From SZUA-318 sp964412015 (GTDB lineage: Bacteria; Gemmatimonadota; Gemmatimonadetes; Longimicrobiales; Gaopeijiaceae), in NCBI GenBank assembly GCA_964412015.1, contig CAYPMO010000070.1, positions 1 through 6,772 of the forward strand: a stretch of 6,772 nt of DNA, given 5' to 3'. Shown one piece after another: positions 1 to 6,311 of the stretch (position 1 is the stretch's first letter; the number at the start of each line of letters is the position of its first letter). The notes under the pieces were generated by a model, which was not told where the DNA came from, made no database searches, and saw nothing but the letters and a program-made list of their open reading frames with translations. Position numbers and translations under genes: made by a program.

Positions 1-141
1 GGCATGCACGGGGAGTTCGTGGTCGAGGTGCAGGACCTCGCCCACCTGGAGAAGGTCCGCCGGGCGATCAGCCGCGTGAAGGGCGTGCTCGCCGTGGAGC
101 GCCGCGAGCACTTCGATGACGAGGACCTCGGGTGGGTCTGA
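1..141 (+). CDS. C-terminal ACT domain of a probable RelA/SpoT (p)ppGpp synthetase/hydrolase (partial, 5' end outside window)
   Basis: Frame 1 is open from the window edge to TGA at 139-141, giving 46 residues. The segment GEFVVEVQDLAHLEKVRRAI followed by a 'V-x-GV-x-x-V-x-R' strand matches the last beta-alpha-beta unit of the ACT domain that ends long RelA/SpoT homologues. In that family this regulatory domain senses ribosome or ligand state and controls synthesis and hydrolysis of the alarmone (p)ppGpp in the cytoplasm. A short acidic tail (DDEDLGWV) follows the domain. The catalytic HD and synthetase domains are not in the window, so the identification rests only on the ACT pattern. Other ACT-containing enzymes, such as amino-acid biosynthesis regulators, are possible but fit the 'DLxHLxxV' pattern less well. 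The stop lies 16 bases before the uvrB start, so the two genes are probably co-transcribed. Confidence 0.72.
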   Translation, partial: GMHGEFVVEVQDLAHLEKVRRAISRVKGVLAVERREHFDDEDLGWV

Positions 142-157
142 GCGGCGACTAGCGGAT

Positions 158-2140
158 ATGCCGCTCTTCGACCTCGTCTCCCCGCACGCGCCGGCGGGCG
201 ATCAGCCGCGCGCCATCGAGGAGCTCTCCGAGGGGCTCGCGCGGGGTGATCGCACGCAGGTCCTCATGGGGGCGACGGGCACCGGCAAGACGTTCACGAT
301 CGCGCACGTCATCGCGCGCCACGGGCGCCCCACGCTGGTGCTCAGCCACAACAAGACGCTCGCCGCCCAGCTCTACGGCGAACTGAAGGCGCTCTTCCCG
401 CACAACGCGGTCGAGTACTTCATCTCGTACTACGACTACTACCAGCCGGAGGCGTACGTCCCCGCGACCGACACCTACATCGAGAAGGACGCCTCGATCA
501 ACGAGGACATCGAGCGCCTGCGCCTGCGGACCACGTCGTCGCTCGTGGAGCGCGAGGACGTGATCGTCGTCGCGTCGGTCTCGAGCATCTACGGCCTGGG
601 CAACCCCGTGGACTACCGCGCGCTCATGCTGCACCTGAAGGTGGGCGAGGAACGGCCGCGCAAGGCGATCCTCCGCGGGCTGGTGGACATCCACTACCGG
701 CGCAACGACTACCTGTTCGAGCGGGGCACGTTCCGCGTGCGGGGCGACACGGTCGAGATCTTTCCCGCCTACGACGAGCAGGCGATCCGCCTGGAGCTCT
801 GGGGCGACGAGATCGAGCGGATCAGCCGGTTCGAGCCTCTGACCGGCGAGGTCATCGCCACGCTGGACCGCACCGCCGTCTATCCGGCGAGCCACTACGT
901 CACGCAGCGGCGCACGATCGAGCAGGCGGTCCCGCTCATCCGCGAGGAGCTGGCCACGCAGGTGGCGAGGTTCCGCATGGAGGGCAAGCTGCTCGAGGCG
1001 CAGCGCCTGGAGCAGCGCACGAGCTTCGACCTCGAGATGATGCTCGAGATCGGCACGTGCCCGGGCATCGAGAACTACTCCCTCTACACGAGCCACCGGA
1101 GGCCCGGCGAGCGCCCGGCATGCCTGCTCGACTTCTTCCCGGGCGAGTTCCTGATGGTCGTGGACGAGAGCCACGCCACGATTCCCCAGCTCAACGGGAT
1201 GTACAACGGGGACCGCTCGCGGAAGCTCACGCTCATCGAGCATGGGTTCCGGCTTCCGAGCGCGCTGGACAACCGGCCGCTCCGGTTCGAGGAGTGGGAG
1301 CGGATGCTCCGCCAGGTGATCTACGTCTCGGCGACCCCGGGCGACTGGGAGCTCGAGCGGGCCGGGGGCGTCGTGGTGGAGCAGATCATCCGGCCCACGG
1401 GCCTCGTGGATCCCGAGGTGGTGGTGCGCCCTGTGAAGGGCCAGGTGGACGACCTCCTCGCCGAGATCCGGCTGCGGGAGAAGCGGAACGAGCGCGTGCT
1501 CGTGACCACGCTCACCAAGCGCATGGCCGAGGACCTGTCGGAATACCTCCAGAGCGTCGGGGTGCGCGTGCGCTACATGCACTCGGAGGTCGAGACGATC
1601 GAGCGCATGGCGATCATCCGCTCGCTGCGCCTCGGCAAGATCGACGTCCTGGTGGGGATCAACCTCCTGCGCGAGGGCCTCGACCTTCCGGAGGTGTCCC
1701 TCGTGGCGATCCTCGACGCCGACAAGGAGGGGTTCCTGCGCGACGCCCGCTCGCTCATCCAGACGATCGGCCGGGCGGCGCGCAACGTGGAGGGGAAGGC
1801 GATCCTCTACGCGGACCGCGTCACCGACTCGATGCGCCGTTGCCTGGACGAGACGAATCGCCGCCGCGGGATGCAGATCGTGCACAACGCGGAGCACGGC
1901 ATCACGCCCGAGACGATCCGGAAGAGCGTCGAGGAGATCGGGTTCGCCACCCGGGTCGCCGACGCCCGCCTGGCCCCCGCGCGCGTGGCCGAGGCGGCCG
2001 CGACCTACGCCGACGAGGTCAACCGCGAGGAGCTCGTGAAGGCGATCGAGGCGGAGATGGCGGCGGCCGCCGAGGCGCTGGACTTCGAGCGGGCGGCGCT
2101 CCTGAGGGACCAGCTCTTCGAGTTGAAGGCGGCGAGATGA
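158..2140 (+). CDS. uvrB: Excinuclease ABC subunit B (UvrB), DNA-damage recognition helicase
   Basis: This 660-residue protein is the usual UvrB length. With UvrA it loads onto damaged DNA, verifies the lesion, and recruits UvrC for dual incision in nucleotide excision repair. Visible motifs in order: the N-terminal GDQPxAI Q-like motif (residues 14-20); Walker A GATGTGKT (38-45, Lys44); the damage-probing beta-hairpin beginning YYDYYQPEAYVP (from 91); Walker B-type DESH (336-339); helicase motif V GINLLREGLDLPEVSLVAI and motif VI QTIGRAARN (from 535; Arg539 and Arg542); and a C-terminal UVR coiled-coil domain (about 625-660) that contacts UvrC. The ATG at 158 is chosen because the protein then begins MPLFDLVSPHAPAGDQP, as family members do. 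An upstream ATG at 116 would add 14 unconserved residues and overlap the preceding gene. No strong Shine-Dalgarno precedes 158, so translation may be coupled to the upstream gene. No key residue is missing. Confidence 0.98.
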   Translation: MPLFDLVSPHAPAGDQPRAIEELSEGLARGDRTQVLMGATGTGKTFTIAHVIARHGRPTLVLSHNKTLAAQLYGELKALFPHNAVEYFISYYDYYQPEAYVPATDTYIEKDASINEDIERLRLRTTSSLVEREDVIVVASVSSIYGLGNPVDYRALMLHLKVGEERPRKAILRGLVDIHYRRNDYLFERGTFRVRGDTVEIFPAYDEQAIRLELWGDEIERISRFEPLTGEVIATLDRTAVYPASHYVTQRRTIEQAVPLIREELATQVARFRMEGKLLEAQRLEQRTSFDLEMMLEIGTCPGIENYSLYTSHRRPGERPACLLDFFPGEFLMVVDESHATIPQLNGMYNGDRSRKLTLIEHGFRLPSALDNRPLRFEEWERMLRQVIYVSATPGDWELERAGGVVVEQIIRPTGLVDPEVVVRPVKGQVDDLLAEIRLREKRNERVLVTTLTKRMAEDLSEYLQSVGVRVRYMHSEVETIERMAIIRSLRLGKIDVLVGINLLREGLDLPEVSLVAILDADKEGFLRDARSLIQTIGRAARNVEGKAILYADRVTDSMRRCLDETNRRRGMQIVHNAEHGITPETIRKSVEEIGFATRVADARLAPARVAEAAATYADEVNREELVKAIEAEMAAAAEALDFERAALLRDQLFELKAAR

Positions 2141-2376
2141 GGGTGGCTGGGGCGGTCGTGACGAACGACCGTCGGCTCCCCGACCTGCCCGGCCTCCTGG
2201 TCGTGTGCGTCTCAAAGCTGGCGCGGGATGGGGGGCGCGAGGCGAAAACGGCCTGATGGCGCGGCGCTCATTATCGGCGCCCCAACAAGGTTTGCGACCG
2301 GGCGGCCGGCCGGTGTAGGGTGGGGGGGGACCCGCCTGGCCTGCGAGCATTCCCGACCCTTTCCCGGAGACGACCC
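2141..2376. other. Intergenic region after uvrB
   Basis: This 236-base gap holds no recognised gene. It contains two adjacent short hairpins near the uvrB stop (see the separate entry), an 8-G homopolymer at 2322-2329, and an ACCGG...CCGGT inverted repeat at 2297-2314. An ATG at 2137-2139 overlaps the uvrB stop in an ATGA arrangement and opens a 39-codon frame to TGA at 2256. That frame resembles no protein I know. I see no convincing -35/-10 pair, although a promoter for the downstream small genes would be expected here if they are not read through from uvrB. Confidence 0.5.
2153..2184 (+). terminator. Tandem short hairpins downstream of uvrB, possible weak terminator or mRNA 3' end
   Basis: A perfect 7-bp stem (CGGTCGT at 2153-2159 pairing with ACGACCG at 2165-2171) closes a 5-base loop. 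It is followed by a 5-bp stem (GTCGG at 2171-2175 with CCGAC at 2180-2184) with a 4-base loop. The two share only base 2171. They start 13 bases after the uvrB stop, where a transcription end would be placed. No T-tract follows, so this is not a canonical intrinsic terminator; in GC-rich genomes such stems also arise by chance. Confidence 0.3.
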
Positions 2377-2652
2377 ATGGACGAACCCAAGCCTGTGACG
2401 TACGGGGAGTTCCCGGAACTGTTCGCAGGGTTCCCGGCGGACGAGCCGGTGGACCTGGATGATGATCGGACCCACAGCGCGATTGTATTCCGCGCGGACA
2501 AGGAGGCCTGGAGGAGGCTCTATCCGCCGGAGTGGTACGAGGTGCATCGACCGCGCAAGAAATCCGAAGAGGAGTCCATGCACCTCGCCGAGCGGATTCT
2601 CGGGCCGGGAACGTCCCAACGAACCATGGCCGGGCCCGAAGGCGACGCGTAG
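2377..2652 (+). CDS. Small charged hypothetical protein, possibly frameshifted near its 3' end
   Basis: A 91-residue frame runs from ATG 2377 to TAG 2652. I do not recognise the family. The ATG is chosen because a GGAGA ribosome-binding site ends about 7 bases before it. Third codon positions are mostly G or C (about four in five), which supports real coding. The product is acidic in the first third (VDLDDD) and has an aromatic and basic middle (AWRRLYPPEWYEVHRPRKK). It shows no signal peptide, membrane segment or catalytic motif. Shifting frame at the GGG run at 2602-2604 (or 2607-2609) bypasses the stop and gives a longer protein ending SFDLETRTLVIRSGG at TGA 2698. That stop overlaps the next gene's ATG by four bases (ATGA). 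The present form may therefore be a truncated version of a protein of about 106 residues. Function is unknown; its position suggests an operon with the coiled-coil gene. Confidence 0.6.
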   Translation: MDEPKPVTYGEFPELFAGFPADEPVDLDDDRTHSAIVFRADKEAWRRLYPPEWYEVHRPRKKSEEESMHLAERILGPGTSQRTMAGPEGDA

Positions 2653-2684
2653 CTTCGATCTCGAGACGCGCACGTTGGTGATTC

Positions 2685-2694
2685 GGAGTGGGGG
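2685..2694 (+). promoter_or_regulatory. Ribosome-binding site fixing the start of the coiled-coil gene
   Basis: GGAG at 2685-2688 within a G-rich stretch lies 6 bases before ATG 2695. It is the best-placed site in this stretch and supports that start. Confidence 0.6.
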
Positions 2695-3063
2695 ATGACG
2701 CCGAGCGAGTACCAGGAGCTGATCGACTTCCTGGGTCCGAAGTTCGACCGGATCGATCGACGGTTCGATCGGATCGAGGAGCGTCTGGACCGGGTCGAGG
2801 AGCGTCTGGACCGGGTCGAAGAGCGTCTGGACCGGGTCGAAGAGCGTCTGGACCGGGTCGAGACGCGGCTGACCGGCGTCGAGGTCCTGGGCGAGCAGAA
2901 CCGGACGGAGATCCAGCTTCTTGGGGAGTCCCTCAAGTTCTACAACGACAAGATGGACGCCTTCCGCGTCGAGGTGCGTGCGGAGTTCGCCGCGGTCCGC
3001 GCCGAGATGAAGGCCGGATTCGACGCCGTCCACGCGCGGCTGGATCGCCTGGAGGCGGCGTAG
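2695..3063 (+). CDS. Small coiled-coil protein with tandem ERLDRVE heptads
   Basis: This is a 122-residue protein of unrecognised function. After a short head (MTPSEYQELIDFLGP), residues about 15-63 form seven consecutive heptads: two degenerate ones (KFDRID, RFDRIE), four exact ERLDRVE copies, then TRLTGVE. Leu or Phe and Val or Ile occupy the a and d positions, with Arg/Glu/Asp on the flanks, so a stable parallel coiled coil is expected. After a spacer (residues about 64-85) a second amphipathic stretch (FAAVRAEMKAGFDAVHARLDRLE) probably also coils. No signal peptide or membrane segment is seen, so a cytoplasmic oligomer or scaffold is likely. ATG 2695 has a good ribosome-binding site. The TAG lies 5 bases before the aminotransferase start, which implies co-transcription and perhaps translational coupling. 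Small proteins of this type are widespread and mostly uncharacterised. Its link to sugar metabolism is only by position. Confidence 0.8.
   Translation: MTPSEYQELIDFLGPKFDRIDRRFDRIEERLDRVEERLDRVEERLDRVEERLDRVETRLTGVEVLGEQNRTEIQLLGESLKFYNDKMDAFRVEVRAEFAAVRAEMKAGFDAVHARLDRLEAA
2737..2883 (+). repeat. Tandem 21-bp repeat encoding heptads
   Basis: Seven 21-base units lie in frame within the coiled-coil gene. The four central ones (2779-2799, 2800-2820, 2821-2841, 2842-2862) are identical except for the last wobble base (GAG, GAA, GAA, GAG). The outer units (2737-2757, 2758-2778, 2863-2883) have diverged. Near identity at the DNA level, rather than only in protein, points to recent duplication by slippage or unequal recombination. 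Copy-number change would keep the reading frame. Confidence 0.93.
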
Positions 3064-3068
3064 ACCGC

Positions 3069-4175
3069 TTGGATCCCGTTCCGTTCCTCGACCTCACCGC
3101 CCAGTACCGCTCGATCCGGCGTGAGATCGACGACGCCCTGCGGCGCGTAGTCGAGAGCCAGCGCTTCGTCCTGGGGCCGGAGGTCGAGGCGCTCGAGTCC
3201 GAGCTGGCCGCTTATCTGGGCGTGCGCCACGCGATCGCCTGCGCGTCGGGCACCGATGCGCTCCTCCTCGTCCTCCGGGCGCTCGGAGCGCCGGCGGGCT
3301 CGGACGTGCTCGTGCCCGCGTTCACGTTCTTCGCGACGGCGGGGGCCGTGTGGAACGCGGGCCTCCGTCCGGTCTTCTGCGACGTGGACCCCGAGACGTT
3401 CGACGTTTCCGCTGAAACGCTCGAGGCCGGGTGGACGGCGCGCACGGTCGCGGTGGTTCCGGTCCACTTGTTCGGCCGCCTGGCCCCCATGAGCGGGATC
3501 CGGGCGCTGGCGCGCGCGCGAGGCGCGTTCGTCCTGGAGGACGCGGCCCAGGCGATCGGGGCTCGTGGTCCCGAGGGCGCGGCCGGCGCGCTCGGGGACG
3601 CGGCAACGTTCTCGTTCTACCCGAGCAAGAACCTGGGCGGATACGGCGAGGGCGGGCTCATGACCACCGCCGACGCCGCGCTCGCCGATCGGCTCTCCAT
3701 GCTCAGGGTGCACGGCAGCCGCGATGCCTACCGCCACGAGCTGGCGGGGACCAACGCGCGGCTGGACGCCCTTCAGGCCGCCGTGCTCCGCGTCAAGCTC
3801 CGCCACCTGGACGCCTGGACCGCCGCCCGCCGCGAGAACGCCCGCCGGTACGCCGAGCTGCTCGGGGACGTCCCGGGGGTGCGGCTGCCGGCGGCGGCCC
3901 CCGGGGACGCCCACGTCTGGAATCTGTTCACCGTGCGGGCCGAGCGCCGGGACGCGCTCCGGGCCCATCTGGAGGGGCAGGGGATCGGCTCGGCCGTCTA
4001 CTATCCGGAACCCCTGCACCTCCAGCCGGCCTTCGCCGGGCTGGGGTACCGGACGGGGGACTTCCCCGTGGCGGAGGCTCTCTGTGGAGAGGTCCTCTCC
4101 CTGCCGATCTTTCCCGAGCTCGGCGAGGGGCGCCTGGCTCGGGTGGCGGGCGCGGTCCGGGCGTTCTACGGGTAG
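3069..4175 (+). CDS. DegT/DnrJ/EryC1/StrS-family PLP-dependent sugar aminotransferase
   Basis: The 368-residue product is typical in length. Members use pyridoxal phosphate and usually glutamate to convert a keto-sugar nucleotide into an amino sugar for O-antigen, capsule or glycan synthesis. Visible features: N-terminal VPFLDLTAQYRSIRREID; cofactor phosphate-binding SGTDAL (60-65); VPAFTFFAT; EDAAQAIG with Asp158 and Gln161, expected to hold the PLP ring; and SFYPSKNLGGYGEGG with Lys187 as the Schiff-base lysine. A C-terminal small domain carries the YYPEPLHLQPAF and LSLPIFPEL motifs. No ATG is usable in this frame, so TTG 3069 is chosen because it places the family N-terminus at once. A GGAGG at 3051-3055 lies 13 bases upstream, a long spacing, so coupling to the preceding gene (5-base gap) may help initiation. 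The motifs resemble WlbE/FdtB-like 3-aminotransferases, but the exact substrate cannot be fixed. A 4-keto-pentose (ArnB-like) role is an alternative given the downstream genes. Confidence 0.95.
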   Translation: MDPVPFLDLTAQYRSIRREIDDALRRVVESQRFVLGPEVEALESELAAYLGVRHAIACASGTDALLLVLRALGAPAGSDVLVPAFTFFATAGAVWNAGLRPVFCDVDPETFDVSAETLEAGWTARTVAVVPVHLFGRLAPMSGIRALARARGAFVLEDAAQAIGARGPEGAAGALGDAATFSFYPSKNLGGYGEGGLMTTADAALADRLSMLRVHGSRDAYRHELAGTNARLDALQAAVLRVKLRHLDAWTAARRENARRYAELLGDVPGVRLPAAAPGDAHVWNLFTVRAERRDALRAHLEGQGIGSAVYYPEPLHLQPAFAGLGYRTGDFPVAEALCGEVLSLPIFPELGEGRLARVAGAVRAFYG

Positions 4176-4194
4176 GGCGGCACACGTGTTCGCC

Positions 4195-4251
4195 CCGATC
4201 GGCCGGTAGTGGCTCACTTCGGACCCATCACCGATCGGCCCGTAGCACTTC
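4195..4251. repeat. Imperfect direct repeat upstream of the antitoxin gene (candidate operator)
   Basis: CCGATCGGCCGGTAG at 4195-4209 recurs as CCGATCGGCCCGTAG at 4231-4245 with one mismatch and a 36-base period. Both are followed by CACTTC, directly in the second copy and after five extra bases (TGGCT) in the first. Each copy begins with the perfect palindrome CCGATCGG. The second copy sits where the -35 region of the apparent promoter would lie. Phd/VapB-type antitoxins commonly repress their own promoters through repeated or palindromic sites, so this is a plausible autoregulatory operator; binding is inferred. Confidence 0.5.
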
Positions 4252-4283
4252 CGTATTATGCGCAAAGGCGTAGATTACAGAAT
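4252..4283 (+). promoter_or_regulatory. Probable promoter of the toxin-antitoxin pair
   Basis: This stretch is clearly AT-richer than its surroundings. TATTAT at 4254-4259 matches the TATAAT -10 consensus at five of six bases. No good -35 hexamer is seen 16-18 bases upstream, where the second direct-repeat copy lies. Transcription would start near 4266, leaving a leader of roughly 18 bases. The only Shine-Dalgarno-like element, AAAGG at 4264-4268, is too far from ATG 4284 to be strong. Confidence 0.4.
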
Positions 4284-4550
4284 ATGGAGCACCGCATCAC
4301 GGCCACCGACCTCGCGCGCCGCGTGGGGGACATCCTCGGGCGGGTCCGATACCGGGGGGACTCCTTTCTCGTGGAGCGGAACGGGGAACTCGTGGCCCGC
4401 GTGGTCCCCGTTGCGGAGAATCCCCCGGCCACGCTCCGCGAGGTCGTGGCGGTGTGGATGGGTGCCGGGCCCTCCGACGAGACCTTCGCGGACGATCTCG
4501 AGCGCGTGAGGGAGGCGGACTCGCCGGCGGAGGATCCGTGGGCCTCGTGA
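4284..4550 (+). CDS. Type II antitoxin, Phd/YefM (VapB-like) family
   Basis: The 88-residue protein fits this family in size and layout. The N-terminal half (ITATDLARRVGDILGRVRYR, then a 'GDSFLVERNGELVARVVPV' beta segment, residues about 4-43) is the Phd-type DNA-binding domain that dimerises and represses its own promoter. The C-terminal tail (ETFADDLERVREADSPAEDPWAS) resembles the toxin-wrapping segment of VapB partners of PIN toxins, including the characteristic ending DPWAS. ATG 4284 is chosen because the conserved domain starts directly after it. A GTG at 4209 would add 25 unconserved residues and run through the apparent promoter and operator. Its 3' end overlaps the toxin start and contains the toxin's ribosome-binding site, so the pair is translationally coupled. 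The expected role is neutralising the downstream ribonuclease. Confidence 0.9.
   Translation: MEHRITATDLARRVGDILGRVRYRGDSFLVERNGELVARVVPVAENPPATLREVVAVWMGAGPSDETFADDLERVREADSPAEDPWAS
4529..4534 (+). promoter_or_regulatory. Ribosome-binding site of the toxin gene inside the antitoxin gene
   Basis: GGAGGA lies within the last antitoxin codons. The toxin frame offers GTG 4538, GTG 4547 and ATG 4550 downstream, at spacings of 3, 12 and 15 bases. None is ideal, which leaves the toxin start uncertain and may keep toxin translation low. Confidence 0.5.
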
Positions 4551-4948
4551 TGGACACGAGCGCGTGGGTGGCGCTCGAGCGGCGAGGCGCGGATGCGGAT
4601 CGCCTGCCGGACGTCGTGGGAGCCGAACCCGTCGCGCTGCCCGCGGCCACGTATGCGGAGCTTCTGGCGGGGGTCTACCTGGCCGCCACCCCGGAGAGGG
4701 CGGCGGGAAGACGCGCGCGGGTGGACGCCTTGGCGTCCCGCCTACCCGTGGTGGACTTCGGGGCCGAGATCGCCGTACGTTGGGCGGAGATCTTCGCCGC
4801 TCTCCAGCGCCGAGGCCAATCCATTCCCACCCACGATCTCGCCGTCGCCGCCACCGCCCTGCACCTCGGGTTCGGCGTTCTGGTAGGGCCCTCCGGGGAG
4901 CGCCACTTCCGGCGCGTGGACGGGCTCCGCGTGGTCGTGCTCGACTGA
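4538..4948 (+). CDS. VapC-like PIN-domain ribonuclease toxin
   Basis: The product has 136 residues from GTG 4538, or 132 from ATG 4550. PIN toxins are Mg2+-dependent RNases that cut tRNA, rRNA or mRNA when the antitoxin is lost. The usual acidic residues are present (numbering from 4538): Asp6 in MDTSAWVALER, Glu41 in TYAELLAG, and Asp100 in IPTHDLAVAATAL. The final conserved block, often T-x-N/D-x-x-x-F, reads LVGPSGERHFRRVDGL here, with no Asp or Asn at the expected place; Glu121 may substitute. GTG 4538 is preferred because the N-terminus GLVMDTS resembles the common MGL(I/V)xDTS start of this family; it overlaps the antitoxin by 13 bases. Starting at ATG 4550 would instead overlap by one base (TGATG) and lose the first beta-strand. 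The gene ends 33 bases before the sugar dehydrogenase. It is intact and probably active. Confidence 0.9.
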   Translation: MGLVMDTSAWVALERRGADADRLPDVVGAEPVALPAATYAELLAGVYLAATPERAAGRRARVDALASRLPVVDFGAEIAVRWAEIFAALQRRGQSIPTHDLAVAATALHLGFGVLVGPSGERHFRRVDGLRVVVLD

Positions 4949-4981
4949 CGTGTCCCCTTCCACCCATCAGGGATCCTCCGC

Positions 4982-6307
<1,326 letters not shown>

Positions 6308-6311
6308 CGAC

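Noticed and set aside
116..157. Upstream ATG 116 as the uvrB start
   Set aside because: Adds 14 residues not seen in UvrB proteins and overlaps the preceding coding end; ATG 158 gives the family N-terminus.
149..2350. Long open frame on the minus strand opposite uvrB
   Set aside because: It is the mirror of uvrB codon bias in GC-rich DNA. Its product is low-complexity, rich in Arg, His, Leu, Glu, and matches no family; the + strand has an unmistakable UvrB.
2737..2883. Tandem repeats as a CRISPR array or origin iterons
   Set aside because: The units are contiguous without spacers, are exactly 21 bases in frame, and encode a regular coiled-coil heptad.
4195..4238. Intrinsic terminator formed by the two CCGATCGG copies after the aminotransferase
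   Set aside because: The 8-bp pairing would enclose a 28-base loop and is not followed by a T-tract; an operator or duplication explains it better.
2940..4265. Long minus-strand frame opposite the aminotransferase
   Set aside because: Antisense shadow of a clear DegT-family gene; the product is compositionally biased with no motif.
4209..4283. GTG 4209 as the antitoxin start
   Set aside because: Would add 25 residues lacking family similarity and place the promoter-like and repeat elements within coding sequence.
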